Source: Rhodanobacteraceae bacterium (GTDB lineage: Bacteria > Pseudomonadota > Gammaproteobacteria > Xanthomonadales > Rhodanobacteraceae). From it: 64,000 nt of DNA. Made by a program: the position numbers and the translations under genes. The first letter of the stretch is position 1. Every line of letters starts with the position of its first letter. Below, one piece after another: positions 29,640-41,165 of the stretch. The stretch spans positions 496,001-560,000 of the forward strand of contig CP126531.1 of the NCBI GenBank assembly GCA_030167125.1, in the 5' to 3' direction. Under the pieces are notes generated by a model. The model did not search any database. It was given only the letters and a program-made list of their open reading frames with translations, and had not been told where the DNA came from.

Positions 29640-30410
29640 TCATTGATTGCCTTCCGCCAGCGCGTGCAACCACGCGCGCACCGCGGCGGGATCGTCCAGC
29701 GCGTAACGCGCCTCGGTGGGGCGGCGCGCGCCGACGATCACGCTGACGCCGCCGTTCGCGTTGACGTGGCGGAACGCGTCCTCGTCGGTCAAGTCGTCGC
29801 CCAGCATCCACGGCGTGCGCCCGCGGAACGGCGGCTCGCGCATCAATGCCGCCAGCGCGCGGCCCTTGTCCACGCCGGCCGGCTTCAGTTCGAACACGTG
29901 GTCGCCGCGTTGCAGGACGTAGTGGCCACCGGCCTCGCGCAGCAGCGTTTGCGCGATGTGCTCCGCCGCGTCGCACGTCGCCGGCGCATGTCGGCAGTGC
30001 AGCGCCAGCGCGAGGCGCTTGTCTTCCAGCATCACGCCCTTGGTCGCCGCGACCAGTTCGCCGGCACGCGCGCGGATGCGCGCGAAGGCGATCGCGTCGC
30101 CGGTGACGTGCGCCCGTCCGTCGGGGCCGCGCAGTTCCGCGCCGTGCAGTCCGGCGGCGACGTGGCGGTTCCAGCCGAACAGCGCGTCGACTTGCAACAA
30201 GGTGCGCCCGCTCAGCAGCGCCACCGCACCGTCGAGCCGGTCGCGCAAGCGGTGCAGATCGTCGTGCAGGCGCGGATCGACGTGCACGTCATCGGGACGG
30301 CAGGCGATATCCAGCAGGGTGCCATCGACATCGAGGAACAGCGCCCAGCCGGTGTCGGCGCCGGTTTCGGGCGGCGCAGGCAAGTCGGTTGCGATGTCGG
30401 CGCCGGTCAT
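29640..30410 (-). CDS. otsB: Trehalose-6-phosphate phosphatase
   Basis: Dephosphorylates trehalose-6-phosphate to trehalose. It has about 256 residues and the HAD fold. Motif I is LFLDVDGTLLDIA near residue 25 with the nucleophile Asp, motif II is VALLSGRTL, and motif IV is MLGDDLTDEDAF. It also has KGRALAALM. The ATG at 30410 is taken as the start; the frame is open to GTG 30473, but the extra part has no family match. It lies 18 bp upstream of the GH15 gene on the same strand. Confidence 0.93.
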   Translation of the reverse strand: MTGADIATDLPAPPETGADTGWALFLDVDGTLLDIACRPDDVHVDPRLHDDLHRLRDRLDGAVALLSGRTLLQVDALFGWNRHVAAGLHGAELRGPDGRAHVTGDAIAFARIRARAGELVAATKGVMLEDKRLALALHCRHAPATCDAAEHIAQTLLREAGGHYVLQRGDHVFELKPAGVDKGRALAALMREPPFRGRTPWMLGDDLTDEDAFRHVNANGGVSVIVGARRPTEARYALDDPAAVRAWLHALAEGNQ

Positions 30411-30536
30411 GGACACGCGTGTATTGGATACCTCGGCTCGGCGTGGACGCCAAGTCGCAGCATTGTCGCGCACGCGACGTGAATGGCCCTTTCACGCCCG
30501 GTCGAAATGTCCGGTTGGATGGTCCTTCGCATGGCA

Positions 30537-30565
30537 GTTGAAGCGCGGCTGCGCCGGCCCTATTT
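30537..30565 (+). promoter_or_regulatory. Sigma-32-type heat-shock promoter of clpB
   Basis: GTTGAA (30537-30542), a 15-bp spacer and CCCTATTT (30558-30565) match the sigma-32 consensus CTTGAA / CCCCATNT with the usual spacing. It lies about 45 bp upstream of the clpB GTG. The predicted transcription start is near 30572. Confidence 0.6.
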
Positions 30566-30608
30566 TCTGCCGATTGGCGGCGCGCTCCGCCCCTGTGAGG
30601 ATCGACCC

Positions 30609-33206
<2,598 letters not shown>

Positions 33207-33212
33207 GTGCTT

Positions 33213-33250
33213 TTCTTCCCCCTTCCAACGGAAGGGGGATCGAGGGGGAT
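33213..33250. repeat. TCCCCCTTCC palindrome after clpB
   Basis: Arms TCCCCCTTCC (33217-33226) and GGAAGGGGGA (33230-33239) around a 3-nt loop, followed by GAGGGGGATGAC. It belongs to the same family as 13737 and 55241. Confidence 0.85.
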
Positions 33251-33285
33251 GACTCTGTGTCGCTCCATCGGTGCAGCAGAGCTGT

Positions 33286-33348
33286 CGTAGGACGGTGGCA
33301 ACCCACCTTCGCTGTAACAGGAGGATTGCGCTACGCTGCTCCCGCCCT
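33286..33348. repeat. GTAGGACGG / GCTCCCGCCCTAC repeat
   Basis: The segment CGCTACGCTGCTCCCGCCCT with AC matches, in reverse, the sucC-sucD element (GGGCGGGAGCAGCGTAGCG). GTAGGACGGTGGCAACCCAC is the opposite flank, so a degenerate inverted repeat is likely. Confidence 0.6.
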
Positions 33349-33404
33349 ACGCGAGCTGATCGCTTCTAATCCACCCTTCAAGCGGCAACTTGGGCGGGGA
33401 CGGT

Positions 33405-33496
33405 GTAGGTTGGGGTGAGCCCACGCTTCACCGGGCGAACCCCAACGAGGTCGACCAAAGCGTTGGGGTTCGCAAAAGACGCTCACCCCAACCTAC
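33405..33496. repeat. Nested inverted repeat ahead of the AT-rich gene
   Basis: Outer arms GTAGGTTGGGGTGAGC (33405-33420) and GCTCACCCCAACCTAC (33481-33496) are perfect 16-bp complements. Inner arms GCGAACCCCAACG (33435-33447) and CGTTGGGGTTCGC (33461-33473) are also perfect. It could fold into a long hairpin. It lies immediately upstream of the AT-rich gene at 33514. The whole gap 33207-33513 is repeats, with no gene. Confidence 0.9.
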
Positions 33497-33513
33497 TCGC
33501 TCGCGATGGCTTC

Positions 33514-34440
33514 ATGTCCCTGAAATCAATCAACACCATAGATGGCACGATGAATATGAATAGACCAATTGTTCCGGTTTACTTGAATCAGAAGTTAGTT
33601 TTCGACCTCGTAGCGATGCTTCGTGGTGGAATAAGCACAGTGACAGCCATAACTTCAAGTATCGGAAGGCAGCAGATTGAGCAGCAAGATGTGTCCGCAA
33701 AATTCGGGTTGAGCGATGCATTGTCTACTTTATTGAGCATCAACCTTTCTGGTGCGAAAACAAAGGGCCAAACTAACGATAGTTCGTCTACCTCGTCAGA
33801 AGAGCGCGTTCATACTCCGGCCTCACTCTTTTATGAGCTAAGAAACATGCTGGCGGAGCAAAAGTGTCTAACTACGCCAGCTGCCGGCGAGCTACCTTCA
33901 CCTGGCGATTTCGTTGAGTTCACCGCTTCGCTGAAGAGAAATTCCATCGTTGAAACATTAGATAGCTTATCGGAGGTGCTGAGATTGGCAATCGTGTTCA
34001 AAGATACGCCGGAGCCACCGAAGAAAGGTGGGGTGAAGAATTACAAAACAGAGGACGAGGAGATACGCGAGCAGATTGCCTCACTGTCAGACGCACTTAA
34101 GGCGGGCAGTACTATTGACCTCACAACATCGGAGACAGACGGGAAGTTTCGCAGTGTTGTAACTGTCGAGACGGAGTTTCTAAATGACCCATTTATGTCG
34201 GATTTGGTGGATGGTCATTTTAATGTACTAGGTAAGGTAATCAGATCCGTAGCAACAAACGATGAATCAATAAGTCTGCTTAGGAAAACGGCCCTCTCAA
34301 AGATGCCTGTCGACACTTTGGAGACGTTGTTTGCTGCGCTTTCAGACCTAAAAAACGAAAAGGGGTTTGACGTGCCGGAGATACTATGGGAAGTACCCGG
34401 CCCGGCTATTCAGGTATTGCCGGTGGCAATTTACGCATGA
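33514..34440 (+). CDS. AT-rich orphan gene, DUF6414-like (tentative)
   Basis: A 308-residue protein. The N-terminal RPIVPVYLNQKLVFDLVAML and the C-terminal GPAIQVLPVAIYA reminded me of DUF6414-type proteins, but I cannot confirm this. The middle is rich in Ser, Thr, Asp and Glu, and the segment TKGQTNDSSSTSSEE looks disordered. No membrane segment is clear. It uses AGG, ATA and TTA codons and is plainly more AT-rich than every neighbour, so it was probably acquired horizontally. Possible starts are ATG 33514, 33550 or 33556; none has a convincing ribosome-binding site. The function is unknown. Confidence 0.6.
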   Translation: MSLKSINTIDGTMNMNRPIVPVYLNQKLVFDLVAMLRGGISTVTAITSSIGRQQIEQQDVSAKFGLSDALSTLLSINLSGAKTKGQTNDSSSTSSEERVHTPASLFYELRNMLAEQKCLTTPAAGELPSPGDFVEFTASLKRNSIVETLDSLSEVLRLAIVFKDTPEPPKKGGVKNYKTEDEEIREQIASLSDALKAGSTIDLTTSETDGKFRSVVTVETEFLNDPFMSDLVDGHFNVLGKVIRSVATNDESISLLRKTALSKMPVDTLETLFAALSDLKNEKGFDVPEILWEVPGPAIQVLPVAIYA

Positions 34441-34487
34441 GATTCACTGCCGCTGGAGAGTTGGGTGAATCGAGGTCTGCCGAGCCG

Positions 34488-35258
34488 TCAATCGCGCATC
34501 TGTATTTCATGACGAATCACGACACCCATCGCCAGCAGCGTCCCCAGCGCGAGCAAGTACCACGTGACGGCGTAGCCGAAGCTGTGGTTGTAGATGTGGA
34601 TGCTGGTTAGGCCGGCCATGGGCCATTTCGAAGCGCCGGTGTTTGACGTCGAAGCGTTGGCATCGACGAAGTAGGGCGCGACCTGGTCGGCCGGCAAATG
34701 ATCGGCGGCCGCGATCGCGGCGACGTCGCGCGAATACCACAGGTTCTTGTCCGGCTGGTTGCGGCGCAGGAAGCCGCCGCGCGGTTCAGTGGAGCGCAGC
34801 AGTCCGGTGAGCGTCACTTCTCCGGCGGGCGGAGCAAGTTTTGCGGGTGCAGGCGCGCCCGAAGACTCGGGCGGCACGTAGCCGCGATTGACCAGTACGA
34901 CGAAGCCGCGATCGGTGCGCAGCGGCGCCATCACCCAGTAGCCGTAGCCTTGCGAGCTCGATCCATGCACCAGCGTTTGGCCGCCGGTGAAGCGGCCGCG
35001 CAATTCCACGTGCAGGTATTGGTCACCACCGGCAGCAATGCGCGGCCAGTAGGTGGGACCAGGCGCAGCTACCGGCGGCGCGTGCACGCGCGTGGCGATG
35101 TCATGCGCGATTTTCAGTTTCAGGTGGTAGCGACGGACTTGCCAATTGCCGAGCAGGACGAGGGCGGCGAACACCGCCGCCAGCAGCGTCATCCCCAAGA
35201 TGAATTTGAGTCTGCCTCTGCGTGCAGGCGCCGTCTCGTGCAGGGGTGCGCGTTGCAT
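34488..35258 (-). CDS. SURF1 family cytochrome oxidase assembly protein
   Basis: A 256-residue inner-membrane protein with the SURF1 layout: one N-terminal helix (residues about 17-38, FILGMTLLAAVFAALVLLGN followed by WQVRRYHLK), a periplasmic domain, and a second helix near the C-terminus (AVTWYLLALGTLLAMGVV). Family blocks are GYWVMAPL, VNRGYVPP, WYSRDVAAIA and the final HIYNHSFGYAVTWY. SURF1 assists heme insertion into terminal oxidases. It lies downstream of cyoD on the same strand with 141 bp between, so it is probably part of the cyo operon. Start ATG 35258 chosen from family length. Confidence 0.88.
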   Translation of the reverse strand: MQRAPLHETAPARRGRLKFILGMTLLAAVFAALVLLGNWQVRRYHLKLKIAHDIATRVHAPPVAAPGPTYWPRIAAGGDQYLHVELRGRFTGGQTLVHGSSSQGYGYWVMAPLRTDRGFVVLVNRGYVPPESSGAPAPAKLAPPAGEVTLTGLLRSTEPRGGFLRRNQPDKNLWYSRDVAAIAAADHLPADQVAPYFVDANASTSNTGASKWPMAGLTSIHIYNHSFGYAVTWYLLALGTLLAMGVVIRHEIQMRD

Positions 35259-35284
35259 CGGACTGAATCGCGATCGCGAGCTTC

Positions 35285-35332
35285 GCCCCCTCACCCCAAC
35301 CCTCTCCCCCAAACATGTTTGGGGGAGAGGGA
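35285..35332. repeat. Perfect 32-bp palindrome between cyoD and SURF1 gene
   Basis: The segment 35300-35331 is a perfect palindrome with arms CCCTCTCCCCCAAACA / TGTTTGGGGGAGAGGG. It shares CCCTCTCCCCC with 18508, 26200 and 26300. Confidence 0.9.
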
Positions 35333-35398
35333 GACAAGCGCGTGGCGCTTGATGGTGAGCGGGTTCATTTCAAGCCGAGGCAATGGCCGAATGCCAGA

Positions 35399-35839
35399 TT
35401 ACTGCGGCGGCTGGTTGCTGGTCGGCTGGTGGCTGATCGGATGCTGCTGGTACTGCGGCGACATCGGCATCATGTTGACGTTTTCGTTGTACATGACCCA
35501 GATGGACGCGCCGAGCACGATGATCACCAGCACCGCGGTGAAGATGAAGGCCATCATGTTCCAGCCGGCTTCCGAGCGCGTGTCGAGGTGCAGGAAATAC
35601 ACGATGTGCACGAAGATCTGCACCACCGCCAGCGCCAGGATCACCAGGATCAGCAGCTGCTTGTTGGGCATCACGTGGCCCATCACCAGCCAGAACGGAA
35701 TGACGGTGAGGATCGCGGCCAGCACGAAACCGGTGAGATAGCCGCGCAGGCTGCCCTGGTGTTCGTGCATGCTGTCGTCATGCATGGAATCGTGGCCGCC
35801 GTGCGGCATCGCGTGACCAGATGAAGATGGCTGGCTCAT
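35399..35839 (-). CDS. cyoD: Cytochrome bo3 quinol oxidase subunit IV
   Basis: The small subunit that helps assemble the CyoB-CyoA core in the inner membrane. It has 146 residues with three membrane helices, centred near residues 44, 72 and 103 (GFVLAAILTVIPFWLVM, LLILVILALAVVQIFVHIVY and FIFTAVLVIIVLGASIWVMY). LTVIPFWLVM and VHIVYFLHLD are family hallmarks. The N-terminus is His- and Met-rich (HAMPHGGHDSMHDDSMHEH), which may bind metal. The C-terminal Gln/Pro tail (QYQQHPISHQPTSNQPPQ) is repetitive at the DNA level. The start overlaps cyoC by 4 bp. Confidence 0.93.
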   Translation of the reverse strand: MSQPSSSGHAMPHGGHDSMHDDSMHEHQGSLRGYLTGFVLAAILTVIPFWLVMGHVMPNKQLLILVILALAVVQIFVHIVYFLHLDTRSEAGWNMMAFIFTAVLVIIVLGASIWVMYNENVNMMPMSPQYQQHPISHQPTSNQPPQ

Positions 35840-36462
35840 CGCACCACTCCCACCAGATAGACGTAACTGAAGACACCGACCCACACGAGGTCGAGGAAAT
35901 GCCAGAACATGCTGAGGCAGCGCAAGCGGCGCACATTGTCTTCGCTGAGCCCGAACTTCACCGTCTGCACCATCAGCACGATCAGCCACAGCACGCCGAG
36001 CGTGACGTGCAGCCCGTGCGTGGCGACCAGCGTGAAGAACGACGACAGGAACGCGCTGCGGCCGGGGCCGGCGCCTTCGGCGATCATGCCGAGGAACTCG
36101 TGGATTTCGAGCGAGACGAAGGCCGCGGCCAGCAAACCCGCGAGCGCCAGCCAGCCCAGCATCGCGCCTTTCCTCTGGCGCTGCATCTCCAGCATCGCGA
36201 AACCGAACACCACCGACGAAATCAAAAGCAACGCGGTGTTCACCGCGAGGCCGGGCAGGTCGAGTACTTCGGCGCCGGTCGGCCCGCCCGCGTATTCGGT
36301 GCCGAGCACCGCGTAGCACGCGAACAGCGACGCGAAGATGAAGCAGTCGCTCATCAGATAGATCCAAAACCCGAGCAGGGTTCCGTTGCGCGGCGGCGCT
36401 TCGGTCAGGCTGTAGTAGTCGGACGGCGCCGGAGGCGCGGTGTCGATGGCGGTGGTGTTCAT
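35836..36462 (-). CDS. cyoC: Cytochrome bo3 quinol oxidase subunit III
   Basis: A 208-residue membrane subunit of the quinol oxidase with five predicted helices. Sequence blocks are [51 protein letters not shown] and the C-terminal [20 protein letters not shown]. It has the 4-bp overlaps at both ends that mark the cyo operon: its start overlaps the cyoB stop, and its stop overlaps the cyoD start. No independent promoter is expected. Confidence 0.95.
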   Translation of the reverse strand: MNTTAIDTAPPAPSDYYSLTEAPPRNGTLLGFWIYLMSDCFIFASLFACYAVLGTEYAGGPTGAEVLDLPGLAVNTALLLISSVVFGFAMLEMQRQRKGAMLGWLALAGLLAAAFVSLEIHEFLGMIAEGAGPGRSAFLSSFFTLVATHGLHVTLGVLWLIVLMVQTVKFGLSEDNVRRLRCLSMFWHFLDLVWVGVFSYVYLVGVVR

Positions 36463-38486
36463 GCGCTGGCGCCTTGTGCTGCCGCCTGATTGCTGCCGGA
36501 TTCGAAGCGGCGCACCTCGTCGGCGGGAATGTGGTGGTGCTGGTGGTAATCGAAGCTGTGCGCGATGGCGACCAGGATCACGCCGAGCAGCGACGCCGCC
36601 GCCAGCCACCAGGTGTACCAGACCAGGCCGAACGCGCAGACGAACGACAGCGCGCCGATGAAGACGCCGGTCGGCGTGTTCTTCGGCATGTGGATGTCGT
36701 TGTAGCCGCCTTGCGGGCGCGCGAAGCCGAGGCTCTTCATCGTCGCCCACGCGTCGCGATGATGCACGACCGGAATGAACGCGTAGTTGTAATCGGGCGG
36801 CGGCGACGAGGTGGACCATTCGAGCGTGCGGCCGTCCCACGGATCGCCGCCCACCGCGTATTGCTTGCGACGCAGGATGCTCACGTAGATCTGGATGATG
36901 AAGCTGAGGATGCCGAGCGCAATCAGGAACGCGCCGAACGCGGCGACGATGAAATACGGCTGCAGGCTCGGATCATCGAAGTGGCTGAGGCGCCGCGTCA
37001 CGCCCATCAACCCCAGGATGTACAACGGCCCGAACGCGACCCAGAAGCCGATCAGCCAGAACCAGAACGAGGCCTTGCCCCAGAATTCGTCGAGCTTGAA
37101 TCCGAACGCCTTGGGGAACCAGAAGTTCACCGCCGCGAACACGCCGAACACCACGCCGCCGATGATCACGTTGTGGAAGTGCGCGATCAGGAACAGGCTG
37201 TTGTGCAGCAGGAAGTCGGCCGGCGTCACCGACAGCATCACGCCGGTCATGCCGCCGATGGTGAAGGTGAACAGGAAACCCATCGCCCACAGCATCGGCA
37301 CGGTGTAGCGCACGCGGCCGCGGTACATGGTGAACAGCCAGTTGAAGATCTTCACGCCGGTCGGGATCGCGATCATCATCGTGGTCAGCGAGAAGAACGA
37401 GTTGACGTCGGCGCCCGAACCCATTGTGAAGAAGTGGTGCAGCCACACGAGGTACGACAGGATCATGATCGCGACCGTGGCGTACACCATCGACGAGTAG
37501 GCGAACAACGGCTTGCCCGAGAACGTCGGCACGATTTCCGAGAACACGCCGAACAGCGGCAATATCAATATGTACACCTCGGGGTGGCCCCACACCCAGA
37601 TCAGGTTGATGTACATCATCAGGTTGCCGCCGAAGCCGTCGGTGAAGAAGTGCGTGCCGACGTAGCGGTCCAGCGCGAGCAGGAACAGGGTCGCGGTGAG
37701 CACCGGGAACGTCGCGATGATCAAGCCGCTGGTGGCCAGCGAGGTCCAGGTGAACACCGGCATCTTCATCAGCGTCATGCCGGGTGCGCGCATCTTCAGG
37801 ATCGTCACCACGAAGTTGATGCCGGTGAGCAGCGTGCCGACGCCGGACAACTGCAGGCCCCAGATGTAGTAATCGACGCCCGTGCCTTGCTGCAGTTCCG
37901 ACACCGGCGGATAGGCCAGCCAGCCGGCCATCGAGAAATCGCCGAGGAACAGCGACACCATGAACAGGATCGCGCCGCCGCAGGTGAACCAGAAACTCAG
38001 GTTGTTGAGGTACGGGAACGCCACGTCGCGCGAGCCGATCTGCAGCGGCATGATGTAGTTCATCAGGCCGACGATGTACGCCATGCCGACGAAGAAAATC
38101 ATGATCGACCCGTGCGCCGAGAAGATCTGGTCGTAGTGCTGCGGCGGCAGGTAGCCCATGTGCGGGCCGAACGCGTAGGCCTGCTGCGCGCGCATCATGA
38201 TTGCGTCGGAAAAACCGCGCAGCAGCATCACCGTGCCGAGGATCATGTACATGATGCCGAGCTTCTTGTGGTCCACGCTGGTGAACCACTCGCGCCACAG
38301 GTAGCCCCACAGGCGGAACTTGGTGATCGCGCCCAGGATTGCGGCGCCGATGATCACCACCACCGCAAGCGTGACGAGCAGGATGTGGCCTTCGGCGTCA
38401 TTCGCGAGGAAGGGCAGCGAGTCGATGGTCAGCCGCCCGAACAGGAAGTTCATGAAGGCGGAGCGATGAGGCATGGCTTCAAGCAT
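36459..38486 (-). CDS. cyoB: Cytochrome bo3 quinol oxidase subunit I
   Basis: Catalytic subunit with hemes b and o3 and CuB, and about 15 helices. It has 675 residues. Ligand motifs visible are [10 protein letters not shown] (low-spin heme His), [12 protein letters not shown] (CuB His and cross-linked Tyr), WLHHFFTMG (the His-His CuB pair) and [12 protein letters not shown] (high-spin and low-spin heme His). The family [11 protein letters not shown] block follows the N-terminus. Start: ATG 38486; in-frame ATGs at 38474 and 38453 are also possible, the latter closest to relatives. It follows cyoA by 21 bp. Confidence 0.96.
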   Translation of the reverse strand: MLEAMPHRSAFMNFLFGRLTIDSLPFLANDAEGHILLVTLAVVVIIGAAILGAITKFRLWGYLWREWFTSVDHKKLGIMYMILGTVMLLRGFSDAIMMRAQQAYAFGPHMGYLPPQHYDQIFSAHGSIMIFFVGMAYIVGLMNYIMPLQIGSRDVAFPYLNNLSFWFTCGGAILFMVSLFLGDFSMAGWLAYPPVSELQQGTGVDYYIWGLQLSGVGTLLTGINFVVTILKMRAPGMTLMKMPVFTWTSLATSGLIIATFPVLTATLFLLALDRYVGTHFFTDGFGGNLMMYINLIWVWGHPEVYILILPLFGVFSEIVPTFSGKPLFAYSSMVYATVAIMILSYLVWLHHFFTMGSGADVNSFFSLTTMMIAIPTGVKIFNWLFTMYRGRVRYTVPMLWAMGFLFTFTIGGMTGVMLSVTPADFLLHNSLFLIAHFHNVIIGGVVFGVFAAVNFWFPKAFGFKLDEFWGKASFWFWLIGFWVAFGPLYILGLMGVTRRLSHFDDPSLQPYFIVAAFGAFLIALGILSFIIQIYVSILRRKQYAVGGDPWDGRTLEWSTSSPPPDYNYAFIPVVHHRDAWATMKSLGFARPQGGYNDIHMPKNTPTGVFIGALSFVCAFGLVWYTWWLAAASLLGVILVAIAHSFDYHQHHHIPADEVRRFESGSNQAAAQGASA

Positions 38487-38507
38487 GGTTGAATCCCGTC
38501 AAAGCAA

Positions 38508-39491
38508 TCAGTGCGCGTCCGCGGCGGGCTTCGGCGCGGCGGACATGGGCATCGCGCCGTGCGCGTGCATGTCCTGTATGGCGTCGCCGCCGTGCACATC
38601 GGCGGCCATCATCTGGCTCTTGCAGACGCGGCCGGGCTCCGCGCACAGGTTCAGGACGCGCTGGTAAAGATCGGCATCGAACTTCGCGAAGTACTGCACC
38701 GGCGCATTGCGGCTCGGTTTGCGCAGCGTGCCGTAGGCCGCGAGGTCGAGATCGCCGCCCGCCGCGCGCACCTTGCCCACCCACGCATCGAAATCCTGCG
38801 CGGTCAGGCCATGGAACTTGAAGCGCATGTCGGTGAAGCCCGCGCCGCTGTAGTTGGCGGAAAAACCCTTGTACTCGCCGGGCTTGTTGATGACGCCATG
38901 CAGGATCGTCTGCATGCCGGGCATCGTGTAGACCTGTCCGACCAGCGCCGGCACGAAGAACGAATCCATCATGGTGTCGCCGGTCAGCTTGAACTGGATC
39001 GGCCGGTCGACGGGCGCAGCCAATTCATTCACCGTCGCGATGCCGTACTGCGGATACAGGAACAGCCATTTCCAGCGCAGCGAGATCACGTCCACTTCGA
39101 GCGGCTTCACGTCGGCAGGCACGGCTTTGCCCGGCGCGATGCGGTCGAGTGCGCGGTACGGATCGGTCTGGTGCGTGCCGAGCCAGCTCACCGCGCCGAC
39201 CGCGATGATGATCAGCAGCGGCCCCGCCCACACCCACAATTCGAGTTGCGGCGAATGGTCCCAGTGGGGGTCGTACTTCGCCCGCTTGTTGGAAGCGCGG
39301 TAGCGCCACGCGACCACCGCGATCGCGACCAGCACCGGCACGATGATCAGCGCGGTGATGATCGTGGTGATGATCATGATGTCGCTCTGCTGGCGCGCGA
39401 CGTCGCCCGACGGGTCCAGCAGCACCAGGTTGCAGCCGCCCAGCAGCAACAACGGAATCAGCAGCAGGCCGCGGAGGGGTTTGAGGGACAT
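38508..39491 (-). CDS. cyoA: Cytochrome bo3 quinol oxidase subunit II
   Basis: A 327-residue lipoprotein subunit. The lipobox is LGGC with Cys20. Two membrane helices (about residues 37-62 and 84-103) precede a cupredoxin-like periplasmic domain containing VDVISLRWKWLFLYPQ and TDMRFKFHG. It lacks the two-Cys CuA site of cytochrome c oxidases, consistent with a quinol oxidase. The tail, rich in His, Met and Ala, may bind copper. It is the first gene of the cyo operon. The operon lacks the usual cyoE heme O synthase in this window. Confidence 0.95.
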   Translation of the reverse strand: MSLKPLRGLLLIPLLLLGGCNLVLLDPSGDVARQQSDIMIITTIITALIIVPVLVAIAVVAWRYRASNKRAKYDPHWDHSPQLELWVWAGPLLIIIAVGAVSWLGTHQTDPYRALDRIAPGKAVPADVKPLEVDVISLRWKWLFLYPQYGIATVNELAAPVDRPIQFKLTGDTMMDSFFVPALVGQVYTMPGMQTILHGVINKPGEYKGFSANYSGAGFTDMRFKFHGLTAQDFDAWVGKVRAAGGDLDLAAYGTLRKPSRNAPVQYFAKFDADLYQRVLNLCAEPGRVCKSQMMAADVHGGDAIQDMHAHGAMPMSAAPKPAADAH

Positions 39492-39627
39492 GATTGCACT
39501 TGGGCGTGATGCGAAAACGCCCTATGATACCCCGTCATCCCGTTTTTTCAGACTGATCTGCATCAAGGCATCGATCCGGCTGCGCCGCGACGCTGTTCCA
39601 GTTCATCGGCCCACATCCTGAATCTCG

Positions 39628-39690
39628 TTCGTCCCCGGATCGAGTCCGGGGCAGGCTCTGGGCGCAGCGCCGAAGGCGCGAAGTCGAAGG
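39628..39690. repeat. CCCCGGATCGAGTCCGGGG hairpin repeat
   Basis: Arms CCCCGGA (39633-39639) and TCCGGGG (39645-39651), then GCAGGCTCTGGGCGCAGCGC. It lies in the 260-bp divergent gap between cyoA and the MFS gene. The promoters of both genes must be in that gap too; none is convincing to me. Confidence 0.7.
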
Positions 39691-39751
39691 GCCAAAATCA
39701 ACACGAACGGTTGAGAGATCCAGTCATCCATTGGTTCATCACGCAAACGTC

Positions 39752-41077
39752 ATGTCCACCAGCGAAACCCTGACCCGTCACCCGGCGCCCGGCCGTCCGC
39801 GATCTGATTCACAAGACGAACACGTCACGCCGGGCGATCTCGCCGTCGGCGTCGTCGTCGGCCGCATCTCGCAATCGTTCGACGTGTTCGTGTTCGGATT
39901 GGGTTGCGTGCTGGCGTTCCCGAAGGCGTTCTTTCCGTTCGCGAGCCAGCTCGACGGCATGTTCTACGCGTTCGCGATCTTCGCGCTGGGATTCATCGCG
40001 CGGCCGCTGGGCTCGATGTTCTTCCTGGTGATCCAGCGCAACTTCGGTCTCGCGACCAAGCTGACGATCGCGCTGTTCATGCTCGGCATGGCGACCGCGG
40101 GCATCGCGTTCATGCCCGGCTACGCGACGCTGGGTGGATGGGCGATCCTGGCGCTGGCCTTGCTGCGTTTCGGCCAGGGTTTCTCGCTGGGCGGAAGCTG
40201 GAATGGCCTGGCTTCGCTCGCCGCATTGATGGCGCCGCGCGAGCGCCGCGGCTGGTACGCGATGCTTTCGCAGCTCGGCGAGCCGGTCGGCTTCATCCTG
40301 GCGGCGGGTTTGTTCGCCTACATCTGGTCCAGCCTGTCGCCGGACGATTTCTACGGCTGGGGTTGGCGCTATCCGTTCTTCGTCGCGTTCGCCCTGAACG
40401 TGGTCGCGCTGTTCGCGCGCCTGCGCATGGTGGTGGCGCCGCGCTACGCCGAGCAGATGCAACACCGCGACCTCGAACCGTCGCCGATCCGCGAAACGTT
40501 CCGCGTGCAGGGCATCAACGTCGCGCTCGGTGCGTTCGCGCCGCTGGCGAGCTACGCGCTGTTCTATCTCGTGACGATCTTCGGCCTGTCGTGGGCGTTG
40601 CTGTACACGCACATGTCGACCACCGAATTCCTGCTGGTGCAGATCATCGGCGCGCTGATCGCCATTCCGTGCATGCTGCTTTCGGGCGTCATCGCCGACC
40701 GCTTCGGCCGCCGCACCACGCTGGCGGTGTGCGGCGTGCTGATCGCGATCTACAGCGGCTGGACCGCGCTGCTGCTCTCGGGCGGCACGGTGAATAGTTA
40801 CCTGTTCATCCTCATCGGCTTCGCGCTGCTCGGCTTCTCGCATGCGCAGGCGGCGGGCGCGGTCAATTCCGGTTTCCGCAGCGAATACCGCTACACCGGC
40901 GCGATGATCACCTCCGACCTCGGTTGGCTGATCGGCGCCGGCTTCGCGCCGCTGGTGGTGCTGGCATTGGCGCAATTCCTCGGCGCGGATTACGTCGGCC
41001 TGTACCTGCTGTCGGGCGCCGCGGGCACGCTCGGCGCGCTGTGGTTTTCGCGGCGCGGCAGCCTGCCCAACGATTGA
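39752..41077 (+). CDS. MFS transporter
   Basis: A 441-residue major facilitator with about 12 membrane helices. The N-terminal tail of about 30 residues is hydrophilic. Motif A-like segments are present in the first half (GFIARPLGSMFFLVIQRNFG) and in the second half (LLSGVIADRFGRRTTL). The family resembles sugar- or metabolite-proton symporters (SP/MHS-like), but the substrate cannot be named. ATG 39752 is chosen because the upstream in-frame ATG at 39731 gives only 7 extra residues. The stop is 22 bp from the left end of the transposon, so its 3' region is interrupted but not its coding part. Confidence 0.85.
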   Translation: MSTSETLTRHPAPGRPRSDSQDEHVTPGDLAVGVVVGRISQSFDVFVFGLGCVLAFPKAFFPFASQLDGMFYAFAIFALGFIARPLGSMFFLVIQRNFGLATKLTIALFMLGMATAGIAFMPGYATLGGWAILALALLRFGQGFSLGGSWNGLASLAALMAPRERRGWYAMLSQLGEPVGFILAAGLFAYIWSSLSPDDFYGWGWRYPFFVAFALNVVALFARLRMVVAPRYAEQMQHRDLEPSPIRETFRVQGINVALGAFAPLASYALFYLVTIFGLSWALLYTHMSTTEFLLVQIIGALIAIPCMLLSGVIADRFGRRTTLAVCGVLIAIYSGWTALLLSGGTVNSYLFILIGFALLGFSHAQAAGAVNSGFRSEYRYTGAMITSDLGWLIGAGFAPLVVLALAQFLGADYVGLYLLSGAAGTLGALWFSRRGSLPND

Positions 41078-41091
41078 TCGCGTTTCGGTCG

Positions 41092-41099
41092 CGCGCGGC
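41092..41099. repeat. Left target-site duplication
   Basis: CGCGCGGC immediately outside the left inverted repeat; identical to 44216-44223. Confidence 0.85.
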
Positions 41100-41120
41100 G
41101 GTAGTGGTCTAGTTTGAAAT
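41100..41120 (+). repeat. Left terminal inverted repeat
   Basis: Starts GGTAGTGGTCTAG and is the exact reverse complement of 44195-44215. The ends GGTA(A/G)TG resemble those of IS1. Confidence 0.93.
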
Positions 41121-41165
41121 CGCGCATGCTTGAGCGTTCAGGCTTGGTGCCCTATCGTTGACATT

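Noticed and set aside
33415..33513. N-terminal extension of the AT-rich gene into the inverted repeat
   Set aside because: The codons come from the GTAGGTTGGGG repeat and change composition abruptly; the likely start is at or after 33514.
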